Positions 34,471 through 44,141 of a DNA stretch of 64,000 nt are shown here, one piece after another. Positions within the stretch are counted from its first letter, which is position 1; each line of letters starts with the position of its first letter. The notes below the pieces were generated by a model. That model did not search any database, was not told where the DNA came from, and worked only from the letters and a program-made list of their open reading frames with translations. A program made the position numbers and the translations under genes. Source of the DNA: Rhizobium sp. Root274 (GTDB taxonomy: Bacteria > Pseudomonadota > Alphaproteobacteria > Rhizobiales > Rhizobiaceae). The stretch spans positions 411,127 through 475,126 of the forward strand of contig NZ_LMJE01000007.1 of the NCBI RefSeq assembly GCF_001429245.1. Reading direction: 5' to 3'.

Positions 34471-35285
34471 TGCGCCAATTCCTCGGCACGTTTGCGCGCC
34501 GCCTCGATCGCGACGTCGAACAGCGGCTGCATGCCGTCGTCAGCCATCAGCACCGACAGGGCGGCTGCCGTCGTGCCGCCCGGCGAAGTGACATTCTGCC
34601 GAAGCTTGGACGCAGGGTCGGGGGACTGGTGCATCAATTCACCAGCCCCCGCGACCGTTTCCCGAGCGAGACGCATGGCGAGGTCCGCCGGCAGGCCGGC
34701 TTTGCGGCCCGCCTCTGCCATGCACTCGACGAGATAAAACACATAGGCCGGACCGCTGCCCGAAAGCGCGGTCACGACATTGATGGCCGCTTCGCTGTCG
34801 ACCCATTCGACCGGACCGGACACTTTCAGAAGACGATGGATGACGTCGCGCTTGGCCTCCGTCACGGCCTCATTGGCATAGGCGCCGGTGACGCCGCGCC
34901 CAATCATCGCCGGGGTATTCGGCATGGCTCGCACCACCCCGACCGATCCGAGATGCGCTTCGATGGAAGCGATCGTCTTCCCGGCGGCCACGGACACCAC
35001 GGTGGTCTGTGGCCCGACCAGCCCCTTGAGGCCCGGCAGGACCGCATCCATCACCTGCGGCTTCACGGCGAGAAAAAGGATATCGGCGACCAGTCCTTCG
35101 GGCGGAGCGACAGAGTGGCGCGCGCCGGCCTCAGCAATCTGCACCTTCATCGCATCGGAGGGGCCGGGATCAAGAACGGTGACGGCAGAGCCCGGAACGC
35201 CATTCTTCAACCAGCCCGACAGCATGGCGCCGCCCATATTGCCGGCACCAATGAGGACGATTTGCCCGAAGACGGACTGGTTCAT
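34467..35285 (-). CDS. proC: Pyrroline-5-carboxylate reductase
   Basis: A 272-residue NADPH-dependent enzyme that performs the last step of proline synthesis. The Rossmann motif is [18 protein letters not shown]; later blocks are [39 protein letters not shown] and [17 protein letters not shown], the P5C site. The start is the ATG at 35285, two bases after the ybjN stop region; the longer open frame to 35498 lies inside ybjN and is not coding. Confidence 0.95.
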   Translation of the reverse strand: MNQSVFGQIVLIGAGNMGGAMLSGWLKNGVPGSAVTVLDPGPSDAMKVQIAEAGARHSVAPPEGLVADILFLAVKPQVMDAVLPGLKGLVGPQTTVVSVAAGKTIASIEAHLGSVGVVRAMPNTPAMIGRGVTGAYANEAVTEAKRDVIHRLLKVSGPVEWVDSEAAINVVTALSGSGPAYVFYLVECMAEAGRKAGLPADLAMRLARETVAGAGELMHQSPDPASKLRQNVTSPGGTTAAALSVLMADDGMQPLFDVAIEAARKRAEELAQ

Positions 35286-35287
35286 GC

Positions 35288-35788
35288 TCAGGCTTCTCCG
35301 ACGGTCTCGAACAGGACGGCATCCATGGCGCTCTTGGCGTCGAGGCCGGACCAGACGACGAACTGGAAAGCCTGGTAATAGGCCTCGCAGGCGTCGACGG
35401 CGGAAGAAAGCAGAACCTCGACCTGGCGGTTGGTCGGCTCGGCGCCACCGGCCAGCAACAGCGACTGGCGGAAGATCACCACGTCCTCGTTGCGCCACAG
35501 GTCGAAGTGACCCATCAGCACCTGGCCGTTGACGTAGGAAAGCAGCTTGATGACCTCGTTGAGCCTGTTCTCGGGGATCTTCAGGTCGAAAGCGGATGCG
35601 AGATGCAGGGCCTCGAATTCTTCCATCCAGGAGAAGGAGACGTGGTAATCGGCCCAGCGCCCTTCGACGGTCATTGCGATCTCGTCTTCGCCGGATCGTT
35701 CGAACGACCAGTCATTGGTCGCAGCGACAAACTCGATCATGTCGACCGGGTTTGACTGGCGTTCGACTTCGATTTCCATGAGGCTCAT
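35288..35788 (-). CDS. YbjN domain-containing protein
   Basis: A 166-residue protein of the YbjN fold (related to type III secretion chaperones). Conserved pieces are VDMIEFVAATNDWSFERSGE, GRWADYHVSFSWMEEFEALH and a hydrophobic C-terminal helix pair. The biochemical role is unknown; in rhizobia it habitually precedes proC. It is the first gene of the ybjN-proC-csaA operon. The 456 bp upstream contain a possible structured RNA and the ubiK terminators. Confidence 0.85.
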   Translation of the reverse strand: MSLMEIEVERQSNPVDMIEFVAATNDWSFERSGEDEIAMTVEGRWADYHVSFSWMEEFEALHLASAFDLKIPENRLNEVIKLLSYVNGQVLMGHFDLWRNEDVVIFRQSLLLAGGAEPTNRQVEVLLSSAVDACEAYYQAFQFVVWSGLDAKSAMDAVLFETVGEA

Positions 35789-35957
35789 GCTTCACCTTCT
35801 TGACCGGAGTGAAAACGGGCAACCGGCAAAACGCCGGAGCACTCGAACACTAAGACCGGAACTAAACTGAAAACGATTCCGAAGGACCCCAGGATAAAAC
35901 ACGCACCCTGTCCGAAACTTGTGTAGGCCCGTTTCGAATCATCATTTAAAATCAGTG

Positions 35958-36048
35958 TATAATCGCCTGATGCCAGCACCAGCCCCAAAGCACCGATTTG
36001 GCCATCGACCCTGTGGATGGCGGTTCGGGAATCGCCTTTGCATCAGGT
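35958..36048 (+). ncRNA. Candidate multi-stem structured RNA
   Basis: A perfect TATAAT lies at 35958-35963. Then CCTGATGC (35966-35973) is exactly complementary to GCATCAGG (36041-36048), closing about 67 bases that contain three further hairpins: CCAAA/TTTGG, GCCATC/GATGGC and GGCG/CGCC (the last in GGCGGTTCGGGAATCGCC). The fold looks clover-like but lacks tRNA features. It lies between the ubiK terminators and ybjN, so it could be a plus-strand sRNA or, on the minus strand, part of the ybjN leader. The remaining bases of the 35789-36244 gap show no gene. Confidence 0.4.
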
Positions 36049-36149
36049 CATAAGCGACTCTGCCGATTGGCTTTTTCGCACCTGTCCACAAGGCGCAACT
36101 TTTTTCAGCCCGCGACCTGACAATCGTGACGTCAAGCCGCTGAAAACGC

Positions 36150-36178
36150 AAAAAGACCCATAGTCACAACTATGGGTC
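36150..36178 (-). terminator. Terminator of ubiK (distal)
   Basis: GACCCATAGT (36155-36164), loop CACA, ACTATGGGTC (36169-36178) is a perfect 10-bp stem; on the minus strand it is followed by TTTTT (complement of 36150-36154). Confidence 0.85.
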
Positions 36179-36200
36179 CCGCAAATTGCACATGAAATGT

Positions 36201-36224
36201 AAAAGCCGACACTTTTGTTGTCGG
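36201..36224 (-). terminator. Terminator of ubiK (proximal)
   Basis: CCGACA (36206-36211) and TGTCGG (36219-36224) form a 6-bp stem, followed on the minus strand by CTTTT. It lies 20 bases after the ubiK stop and precedes the second, stronger terminator. Confidence 0.65.
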
Positions 36225-36244
36225 AAGACGGTCGGAGGGCTGAC

Positions 36245-36505
36245 CTATTTCGCCTGAGCGGAAAGCTGCGCTTCGAGGATTTCGATCCGCTTCTGCAGAA
36301 GCTCGTTTTCCTCACGCGCCTTCAGCGCCATTTCCCGCAAAACATCAAATTCCTCGCGCTTGACCAGATCCATGCTGTTCAGCCAGCGCTCGGCCTGGGC
36401 GTGGAAGGCCGTTTCGACTTCCTTGCGCACACCCTGGGCAGCCCCTGCGGCATCCGTCATCAGCTTGGCGAAATCATCGAAAAGGCGATTGGGTCCTGTC
36501 GACAT
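36245..36505 (-). CDS. ubiK: Ubiquinone biosynthesis accessory factor UbiK
   Basis: An 86-residue BMFP/YqiC-type protein. The N-terminal amphipathic helix NRLFDDFAKLMTDAAGAAQG is followed by a C-terminal coiled coil (DVLREMALKAREENELLQKR). UbiK assists the soluble complex that assembles ubiquinone. The gene is monocistronic, with two terminators downstream, and divergent from lgt; the 192 bp between them hold no gene that I can support. Confidence 0.9.
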   Translation of the reverse strand: MSTGPNRLFDDFAKLMTDAAGAAQGVRKEVETAFHAQAERWLNSMDLVKREEFDVLREMALKAREENELLQKRIEILEAQLSAQAK

Positions 36506-36697
36506 GAAACTCTCCTCTTGAGCAGGATGCGGGACCTCGTTTTGTCCCCTTGAAGATCAGGTAGGACCAGAAGCCTGGGCGTGCAAGACGCAGTGTGAAC
36601 ATAAAGGTGGTTGAAGGTGCGACCTTGCGTCCAGATTCCATCTTGACCACCCCATGTCACAACGCCATTTTCGCCCTGCATCAACGAAAGCTATCCA

Positions 36698-37552
36698 TTG
36701 TTGTCAGTCCTGGACCTTTTCGCCGTCGTATCCTTCCCCGCGATCGATCCGATCGCCTTCTCGATCGGTCCCCTGGCGGTCCATTGGTATGGGCTGGCCT
36801 ATGTCGCCGGCATCCTGATCGGCTGGCTCGTCGCGCGCGACCTGCTCCGCCGTCCCTCGCTCTGGCGGAACGGAAACCCACCGGCGACGGTCGAGCAGAT
36901 CGACGACTTCATCCTCTGGGTCGCCATCGGCATCGTGGCCGGTGGGCGCATCGGCTACATCCTGTTCTACGACTTCGCGGCCGTCGCCGCCAATCCGGTC
37001 CGCGCCATCGAAGTGTGGAACGGTGGCATGTCCTTCCATGGCGGCTTTCTCGGTGCCACGCTCGCCATGGTTTTCTTCGCGCGCAAGCATCTGGTCCCGC
37101 TCTGGAGCCTGTTTGATATCGTCGCGAGCGTTGCCCCGCTCGGCATCTTCTTCGGCCGCATTGCCAACTTCATCAATGGCGAACTCTGGGGTCGCCCGAG
37201 CGACGTGCCATGGGCCATGGCTTTCCCGACCGGAGGGCCCTTCCCGCGTCATCCGAGCCAGCTTTACGAAGCAGCCCTCGAAGGGCTCCTGCTCTTCCTC
37301 CTGCTGCAACTGCTTGCGCGCGCCTTTGGTGCACTGCGTCAGCCCGGGCGCATCACAGGCGTCTTTGTCATCCTCTATGCCGCAGCCCGCATCTTCGTCG
37401 AGTTCTTTCGCGAGCCTGATGCCCAGATCGGCTATCTCTTCGGCGGCTGGCTGACAATGGGCATGGTCCTGTCCCTGCCCATGGCCCTGGTTGGCCTGTG
37501 GATCCTGGCATGGTCCGGCCGAGCGACCCGCGCGCCGGTCAAGGAGGGCTGA
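36698..37552 (+). CDS. lgt: Prolipoprotein diacylglyceryl transferase
   Basis: A 284-residue inner-membrane enzyme that transfers diacylglycerol to the lipobox cysteine of prolipoproteins. Seven hydrophobic segments are visible, with GGRIGYILFYD, NGGMSFHGGFLGA and the signature GRIANFINGELWGR. The start is uncertain: TTG codons at 36698 and 36701 precede SVLDLFAVVSFPAIDP, and no strong ribosome site is seen. The next gene starts four bases after the stop, so lgt and the NDUFAF7-like gene form an operon. Confidence 0.94.
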   Translation: MLSVLDLFAVVSFPAIDPIAFSIGPLAVHWYGLAYVAGILIGWLVARDLLRRPSLWRNGNPPATVEQIDDFILWVAIGIVAGGRIGYILFYDFAAVAANPVRAIEVWNGGMSFHGGFLGATLAMVFFARKHLVPLWSLFDIVASVAPLGIFFGRIANFINGELWGRPSDVPWAMAFPTGGPFPRHPSQLYEAALEGLLLFLLLQLLARAFGALRQPGRITGVFVILYAAARIFVEFFREPDAQIGYLFGGWLTMGMVLSLPMALVGLWILAWSGRATRAPVKEG

Positions 37553-37555
37553 GCG

Positions 37556-38656
37556 ATGTCGACACCACTTGCCGAAAAGATCAAGGCGCTGATATCGGCC
37601 AACGGCCCGATCAGCGTCACCGACTACTTTGCCCTCTGCCTGGCAGATCCCGAACACGGCTATTACCGCACCCGCCATCCCTTCGGCCGCGCCGGCGATT
37701 TCGTCACGGCACCGGAGGTCAGCCAGCTCTTCGGCGAAATGCTCGGCATCTTCATGATCAATGCCTGGCAGCGCCATGGCGAGCCGCTCGACGTGCGCCT
37801 GGTCGAAATCGGCCCCGGCCGCGGCACGATGATGGCCGACATGCTGCGCGTCATCTCTCGCGCCGCCCCCGGTCTCTACGAGACCGCGACCGTGCATCTG
37901 GTCGAAACCAGCGCACTCCTCAAACTCACCCAGATGGAGACGCTTTCGAGCCACGGCGACAAGGTCTCCTGGCACGAGAGCTTCGACGGCGTGCCGGAAG
38001 GCTTCACTTTGCTCGCCGCAAACGAGCTCTTCGACGCCATCCCCATCCGCCAGTTCGTCAATACGCCCTCCGGCTTTCGCGAACGCATGGTCGGGCTGGA
38101 CGATCAAGGCGAGCTCTGCTTCACCCTCGGCGTCGCCACGCTCGACCCCGATCTTCTGCCGCAGACGACGACACCGCCGCGGGACGGCGACATCTTTGAA
38201 GTCGCCCCTGCCCGCCAGTCGGTGATGCTGACGATCTGCGAGCGCCTGCGCCAAAGCCACGGCACGGCGCTGATCATCGACTACGGCCACATGGTCAGCG
38301 GCTTCGGTGACACGCTGCAGGCGGTACGCGCCCACGAATATGATCCGCCGCTCGCTCATCCGGGCCTCGCCGATCTCACCAGCCATGTCGACTTCGAAAA
38401 CCTCGCCCGCACCTCGCTGGCAGCCGGCGTGCATCTGAACGGCTGCATGCATCTGGGCGATTTCCTGGTGGGCCTGGGCATCGAGGAACGGGCCTCCGTT
38501 CTCGGACGTGGCAAGGACGAAGCGACACAGAAAATCCTGGTCGACGCTGTCCACAGGCTGGCCGGCGCCGGCAAGGGTTATATGGGCGAACTGTTCAAGG
38601 TCATGGCCGTTTCCATGCCGGCACTTCACCTCGCCCCCTTCAAGGTCAAGCATTGA
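37556..38656 (+). CDS. SAM-dependent methyltransferase, NDUFAF7/MidA-like
   Basis: A 366-residue class I methyltransferase of the COG1565 group. ISVTDYFALCLADPEHGYY opens the family domain, GDFVTAPEVSQLFGEMLG follows, and the SAM motif is VRLVEIGPGRGTMMADML. The mitochondrial homologue NDUFAF7 methylates an arginine of complex I subunit NDUFS2; the bacterial target is unknown. It follows lgt after three bases and precedes pgeF. Confidence 0.9.
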   Translation: MSTPLAEKIKALISANGPISVTDYFALCLADPEHGYYRTRHPFGRAGDFVTAPEVSQLFGEMLGIFMINAWQRHGEPLDVRLVEIGPGRGTMMADMLRVISRAAPGLYETATVHLVETSALLKLTQMETLSSHGDKVSWHESFDGVPEGFTLLAANELFDAIPIRQFVNTPSGFRERMVGLDDQGELCFTLGVATLDPDLLPQTTTPPRDGDIFEVAPARQSVMLTICERLRQSHGTALIIDYGHMVSGFGDTLQAVRAHEYDPPLAHPGLADLTSHVDFENLARTSLAAGVHLNGCMHLGDFLVGLGIEERASVLGRGKDEATQKILVDAVHRLAGAGKGYMGELFKVMAVSMPALHLAPFKVKH

Positions 38657-38785
38657 CACGGGCGCCCGCCACCGCCACCATCCCCCGACCCCGCCGGCTC
38701 GCTTTTAGTGAAAGCCGAACGAAATCAGGCATTTCGTGAGCAATCTTCACGAACCTCCGATTTGCCGAGCGCCGGAGACCGGACA

Positions 38786-39580
38786 ATGACCACCGCCGAA
38801 CAACCGCGCCCGATCACTGCAGCCAATCTCGATGAAGCAAGCAGCGCCGGCATCCGCCACGGCTTCTTCACCCGCGACGGCGGCGTCTCTGACGGCATTT
38901 ATCGCGGCCTCAATGTCGGCCTCGGATCGAATGACGAACCGGGCCGCGTCCAGGAAAACCGCCGCCGCGTGGCCGCCTGGTTCGACCTCGGTCCGGAGCG
39001 GCTTGCGACCACCCACCAGATCCATTCACCGGACGTGGTGGTGGTCTCGTCCAACTATGACGGCAGCCGGCCCCAGGCCGACGCCCAGGTCACGTCCGCG
39101 CCCGGCGTCATCCTTGGCGTGCTCACCGCCGACTGCGGGCCGATCCTCTTCGCCGACCCCGAAAACCGCGTGATCGGTGCCGCTCATGCCGGCTGGAAAG
39201 GCGCGCTCGGCGGCGTCCTCGAAAACACCATCGACGCGATGATCGCGCTTGGCGCCCGCCGGGACAAGATCCGCGCCACGCTCGGCCCCTCGATCAGCGC
39301 TGCCAATTACGAAGTGGGACCGGAATTCGTCGACCGTTTCCTCGCCGAGGATACCGATTTTGCCACCTTCTTCACCCCGAGCAGAAAAGCCGGACATTCC
39401 ATGTTCGACCTGCCCGGCTTGACCCTGATGCGGCTGACGCGCGCCGGTGTCACCGCCGACAATCTCGGGCTCTGCACCTATGCGTCGCCTGAAACGTTCT
39501 ACTCCTATCGCCGAACCACCCATGCCGGGGAACCGGACTACGGGCGACAGATTTCGGCGATCATGATGACGGAGGACTGA
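38786..39580 (+). CDS. pgeF: Peptidoglycan editing factor PgeF (multicopper polyphenol oxidase fold)
   Basis: A 264-residue YfiH/PgeF protein. Metal-site residues appear in TTHQIHSPDVVVV, VLTADCGPILFAD and GAAHAGWKGALGG (His-Cys-His). E. coli PgeF removes L-Ser-containing precursor errors from peptidoglycan; older annotations call it laccase-domain. The ATG at 38786 follows GGAGACCGGACA; the open frame to 38708 is upstream noise. The M24-fold gene begins one base after its stop. Confidence 0.9.
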   Translation: MTTAEQPRPITAANLDEASSAGIRHGFFTRDGGVSDGIYRGLNVGLGSNDEPGRVQENRRRVAAWFDLGPERLATTHQIHSPDVVVVSSNYDGSRPQADAQVTSAPGVILGVLTADCGPILFADPENRVIGAAHAGWKGALGGVLENTIDAMIALGARRDKIRATLGPSISAANYEVGPEFVDRFLAEDTDFATFFTPSRKAGHSMFDLPGLTLMRLTRAGVTADNLGLCTYASPETFYSYRRTTHAGEPDYGRQISAIMMTED

Positions 39581-39581
39581 T

Positions 39582-40733
39582 ATGGCTTTGCATTTTACCG
39601 AGAGCGAATTCGCCGCGCGCCGCGAGCGCCTGATCGCCCGCATGGCAGCTGACAAGCTCGATGCCCTTCTGCTGTTTGCCCAGGAGAGCATGTACTGGCT
39701 GACCGGCTACGACAGTTTCGGCTACTGCTTCTTCCAGACCCTCGTGGTCAAGGCAGATGGCAGCATGACCCTGCTGACCCGCTCGCCTGACCTGCGCCAA
39801 GCCAAACACACCTCCACGATCGAGAACATCGTGGTCTGGGTCGACCGCATGAATGCCGATCCTACGGCCGATCTGCGCAATCTTCTGAGCGACCTCGACC
39901 TCCTCGGCGCCCGCATCGGGATCGAATACGATACCCACGGCATGACCGGCCGTGTAGCCCGTCAGATCGACAACCAGCTGACGAACTTCGCCCAGATCAG
40001 CGATGCATCCTATCTCGTCAGTGACCTGCGGCTGGTGAAAAGCCCGGCCGAGATCGAGCGTGTGGTCGAAGCTGCACGCCTGGCCGACGAAGCCCTGGAC
40101 GCAGCTCTGCCACTCATCGGGCCAGAGGCCGACGAATCAGCCATTCTGGCGGCGCTCCAGCATACCGTGCTCGCCGGTGGCGGGGATTACTCCGCCAATG
40201 AATTCGTTATCGGCTCAGGCCACGACGCGCTGTTGTGCCGCTACAAGTCCGGCCGCCGCAAACTGTCCGCCAATGACCAGCTCACCCTGGAATGGGCTGG
40301 GGTCTCCGCTCACTACCATGCGCCGATGCTGCGCACGATCCTGATCGGCGAGGTCTCGGCCCGCCATCGCGAACTCTACGCTGCCGCCGCCGAAGGCATG
40401 AAGGCCATGGAGCAGGTCTTGCGCCCCGGCCACACATTTGGCGACCTCTTCGATGCCCATGCCCACACGATGGATGACCGCGGCCTGACACGCCACCGCT
40501 TCAACGCCTGCGGCTATTCGGTCGGCGCCCGCTTCTCGCCCTCCTGGATGGAGCATCAGATGCTCCATGCCGGCAATCCCCAGGAGATCGAGCCCAACAT
40601 GACGCTCTTTGTGCACATGATCATCATGGACAGCGACAGAGAAGCCGCCATGACGCTTGGCCAAACCTACCTCACCACCGAGACCGCGCCGCGTGCGCTG
40701 TCGCGCCATCCGCTGGACCTGATTGCAGTCTGA
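39582..40733 (+). CDS. M24-fold hydrolase, probably without metal
   Basis: A 383-residue creatinase/aminopeptidase-P-fold protein: N-terminal creatinase-N domain (FTESEFAARRERLIARMAA) and a C-terminal pita-bread domain. The five metal ligands of true M24 peptidases look replaced: LEWAGVSAHYHAP (about 236-248) in place of the two aspartates, CGYSVGARF in place of the GHGxG histidine, and no ligand glutamate in TLGQTYLTTE. It is therefore more like creatinase or ectoine hydrolase (DoeA) than Xaa-Pro peptidase. Substrate unknown. Nearly overlapping with pgeF, in one operon. Confidence 0.78.
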   Translation: MALHFTESEFAARRERLIARMAADKLDALLLFAQESMYWLTGYDSFGYCFFQTLVVKADGSMTLLTRSPDLRQAKHTSTIENIVVWVDRMNADPTADLRNLLSDLDLLGARIGIEYDTHGMTGRVARQIDNQLTNFAQISDASYLVSDLRLVKSPAEIERVVEAARLADEALDAALPLIGPEADESAILAALQHTVLAGGGDYSANEFVIGSGHDALLCRYKSGRRKLSANDQLTLEWAGVSAHYHAPMLRTILIGEVSARHRELYAAAAEGMKAMEQVLRPGHTFGDLFDAHAHTMDDRGLTRHRFNACGYSVGARFSPSWMEHQMLHAGNPQEIEPNMTLFVHMIIMDSDREAAMTLGQTYLTTETAPRALSRHPLDLIAV

Positions 40734-40761
40734 GCGGCACTTTTCCAATCTGTTCAGGGAA

Positions 40762-40790
40762 TTGACAGACGAAGCATGCTAGACACATAA
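40762..40790 (+). promoter_or_regulatory. Promoter of the lipoprotein gene
   Basis: TTGACA (40762-40767) followed after 17 bases by ACATAA (40785-40790), or after 18 by CATAAA; the transcript would start about 30 bases before the lipoprotein start codon. Confidence 0.5.
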
Positions 40791-40824
40791 ATTGTGACAG
40801 GAGGCGAAGGGGAAGGATCTGCCC

Positions 40825-41631
40825 TTGAGACGTTCAAAGAGACGTTCAGCGAGTTCGACCACGCGCTCTGCCGCCATGCTCCTGCCCCTGTTGCTGCTCT
40901 CGGCCTGCAACAGCACAGAAGTGCTCACGCCCCGCGCCGATGTCGGAAACGGCGCGCAGCCGGCCGGCTATGGCGAAGCCTCGCCAGTGGCAGCAGCCGG
41001 CGTGCAATCGGTCCAGAGCGCCCCGCTCGATCAGCCTGGCAGCAGCTATTCCACCGCTCCAAGAGGCCCGCAGAACACGCTCGAAGCGCAGGCCGCCGCA
41101 TTGGCACAAGGCGGCGTGAACCCGGTCGCATCACCGCCGCTGGAGAACGGCCAGTCCCAGGAATTCCCGTCAGCACCCCAGGCAGCCGCCTCGACGCGCG
41201 CTACTGCCAATCCCCAGCAACAGCAGCAACCGGCCGCCCAATCAGCCTCGACGAGCCAGCCCAGCGCCGGCACAGTCCGCTTCCTGCCGATCATCGGCGC
41301 CCCCGTTCAGGCGGTGACGCCGCTCTCGCGGCAACTCGGCGCCGAGGCCCGCGCCCGTGGCCTCACCATCAAGAGCGCCAACGACGCCACGAGCGAACAT
41401 ATCCTCAAGGGATACTTCTCTGCCTTCAGCGATGGCGGCAATGTCACGGTGACATATGTCTGGGACGTGCTGGACGCCAATGGTGGCCGCCTCCACCGCA
41501 TCCAGGGCCAGGAGGTCGTGCCCTCGGCAGCCAAGGATCCCTGGGCCGCCGTGCCCGCCTCGGTCATGCAGCAGATCGCCACGAAGAGCATGGCAGAATA
41601 CGTCGCCTGGAAAAATGGAAGGGCCGGCTGA
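40825..41631 (+). CDS. Lipoprotein of unknown function
   Basis: A 268-residue protein with a long arginine-rich N-region, a hydrophobic core MLLPLLLLSA and the lipobox LSAC (cysteine at 28), so it should be lipid-modified by Lgt, encoded a few kb upstream. Residues about 40-160 are low-complexity (A, Q, P, S, with NPQQQQQPAAQS) and probably a disordered tether; the C-terminal ~120 residues (GTVRFLPIIGAPVQAVTPLS to the end) form a compact domain that I cannot assign by name. The TTG at 40825 follows GGAAGGAT; an internal ATG at 40876 is possible. Confidence 0.72.
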   Translation: MRRSKRRSASSTTRSAAMLLPLLLLSACNSTEVLTPRADVGNGAQPAGYGEASPVAAAGVQSVQSAPLDQPGSSYSTAPRGPQNTLEAQAAALAQGGVNPVASPPLENGQSQEFPSAPQAAASTRATANPQQQQQPAAQSASTSQPSAGTVRFLPIIGAPVQAVTPLSRQLGAEARARGLTIKSANDATSEHILKGYFSAFSDGGNVTVTYVWDVLDANGGRLHRIQGQEVVPSAAKDPWAAVPASVMQQIATKSMAEYVAWKNGRAG

Positions 41632-41780
41632 GCGCTGCCGAACCACAACGCAAAGTCCTGCTAAACGATTCAATTTCCGATGATTAACCGAAAATAGGGG
41701 TGTTCCTGTCCAAGGCTCTTGCATTCAAGGGTGAGGACGGTAAAAAGCGCCCATCTCAGCATGGTAACAGGCGGGCCAAG

Positions 41781-42713
<933 letters not shown>

Positions 42714-42788
42714 GGCTGAGACCAGCCGAGCCGTTTTAATAATGTTCCAAGAAACTTTGGAATCAGTGTGATAATGCTGTTTGCTGCC

Positions 42789-42815
42789 GGCGGATACTTC
42801 TTGTATCTTCCGCGC
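42789..42815 (+). other. Hairpin in the gap between prs and the next gene
   Basis: GCGGATAC (within 42790-42797), loop TTCTT, GTATC (42803-42807) and CCGC after a two-base bulge form a stem-loop. No T run follows. A second inverted repeat TTCCAA/TTGGAA lies at about 42746-42763. Either could end the prs transcript or serve the next gene. Confidence 0.35.
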
Positions 42816-42850
42816 CGTGGAAGACTGCTTAAGTTTTCCAGTCCTCCAGG

Positions 42851-43720
42851 ATGACGCATTATTTCATGTCTTTGTCGGTCGATACCTTACTTGCCAGCCC
42901 TCACCTCCACGCGGCGATCAGGGCGCAATCCGCAGCCTTGCTCGCAGTTCATGAAGAGGCGCCTCGGCTCGCCTCCGTCTTCGGCACGCAGCAGCGCTGG
43001 TTGCTGGGGCATCTCGCCATGGCCCTATATTTCAAGGAGGTAGCATCGGGGGCAAGTGTCCCGGCGATATTCCTTGCGCGCTTTTTCGAGCAGGTCCGTC
43101 AGTTCGAAATCTCCAGCGTCAACACCGCAGATGCCTTCATGAAGGAAATGCTCGTCTACGGCATGGCCGTCCAGACGAATTCCGACGACAAGCGCAATCG
43201 GCCGGTCGCCCCCTCGCCGCACACGATCGCGGGCGTTTACCGCTGGACATGGATCCACCTGCGCAGCCTGGACGCCATCGACGGCGGCAACAGGCTGAGC
43301 GCCTTCGAACGAGACGAAAGCCTGCTGGCCCGCCTCCATCCCTCCATCACCGCCCGCTTCATGGTGAGCCCGGCCATCCGCACACCACCGCAGACCTGGT
43401 CGCTCTTCACTTGGCTGAACAATGGCGGCATCGTCATGGACTGGCTGCTGGCCGGCATCGATCCTGCCGACCCCTCCGTTGAGCGGGTGCGCACGCAGGT
43501 CCGCTCGGTTCCCCAGATGGCGGAGTTCTTCCGCCTGTCCCGCACCCACCTGAACCGCAAGCTGCGCGAGGCCGAAGCCTTGGGCAGCATCGGCTGGGAG
43601 GGGGCAAGGGGTCGCTCGGTGATGTGGGTATCCCGCCAGTTCCGCGAGGAATATGCCGGATCCCAGGCCGCAAAGCTCGCCATCATCGATGAGGCTTGCG
43701 AAGAAATCGGCTTACGCTGA
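42851..43720 (+). CDS. Hypothetical protein with a winged-helix-like C-terminus
   Basis: A 289-residue protein that I do not recognise. The N-terminal two thirds is mostly helical (PHLHAAIRAQSAALLAVHEE; QQRWLLGHLAMALYFKEVAS). The C-terminal 80 residues, VRSVPQMAEFFRLSRTHLNR followed by KLREAEALGSIGWEGARGRS and SVMWVSRQF, look like a helix-turn-helix with a wing, so a DNA-binding role is possible. It stands alone between prs and a DUF779 gene. Start: ATG at 42851, behind CCAGG. Confidence 0.6.
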   Translation: MTHYFMSLSVDTLLASPHLHAAIRAQSAALLAVHEEAPRLASVFGTQQRWLLGHLAMALYFKEVASGASVPAIFLARFFEQVRQFEISSVNTADAFMKEMLVYGMAVQTNSDDKRNRPVAPSPHTIAGVYRWTWIHLRSLDAIDGGNRLSAFERDESLLARLHPSITARFMVSPAIRTPPQTWSLFTWLNNGGIVMDWLLAGIDPADPSVERVRTQVRSVPQMAEFFRLSRTHLNRKLREAEALGSIGWEGARGRSVMWVSRQFREEYAGSQAAKLAIIDEACEEIGLR

Positions 43721-43730
43721 CGCAACCCTT

Positions 43731-44111
43731 TCAGGAGCCCGGCAGCAGACAGGCCTCGCCGCCCGCAAACAGGCGGGAGCGGGTGAGAAATCGCCGCTCG
43801 CGACCATTGTCCAGCGAAAACATTCCGCCTCTGCCCGGCACCACATCGATGATCAGCTGCGTGTGCTTCCACACGTCATACTGACTGCCGCTGATATAAA
43901 AGGGCACACCGCCGATCTCGCCGAGCTTCACATCGGTTTCACCCACCCGGTACTCGCTCGCCGGATAACACATCGGCGACGACCCGTCGCAGCAGCCGCC
44001 CGACTGGTGGAACAGGACTTCGGGATGGTCTTTTCGGATCTCGGCGAGAAATTCGAGTGCTGCATCCGTCGCGATGACGCGTGGCTCGCCTGGAGTGGGG
44101 GTCTCGGTCAC
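43731..44111 (-). CDS. DUF779 domain protein, aldehyde-dehydrogenase partner
   Basis: A 126-residue protein. FHQSGGCCDGSSPMCYPASE (about 42-61) holds the three conserved cysteines of DUF779, followed by DVKLGEIGGVPFYISGSQYD. These proteins are regularly encoded beside ExaC/AldB-type aldehyde dehydrogenases, as here, and may bind a metal or assist the enzyme; the role is unproven. The start is a GTG at 44111, six bases after AAGGAG. Between it and the dehydrogenase gene lies a palindromic repeat element. Confidence 0.82.
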   Translation of the reverse strand: MTETPTPGEPRVIATDAALEFLAEIRKDHPEVLFHQSGGCCDGSSPMCYPASEYRVGETDVKLGEIGGVPFYISGSQYDVWKHTQLIIDVVPGRGGMFSLDNGRERRFLTRSRLFAGGEACLLPGS

Positions 44112-44141
44112 GGTAGCTCCTTCCGAGCGGATAGCAACGGT

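Noticed and set aside
35966..36048. tRNA gene in the structured region
   Set aside because: A GGTTCG-like arm and a closing stem are present, but there is no D-arm, anticodon arm or direct T-arm/acceptor junction.
35980..36100. DnaA boxes suggested by TGTGGATG and TGTCCACA
   Set aside because: Each differs from the consensus at two positions, and there is no cluster or adjacent AT-rich unwinding element.
41210..41235. CAG-type microsatellite in the lipoprotein gene
   Set aside because: A short glutamine run in a low-complexity linker; too short and irregular to suggest phase variation.
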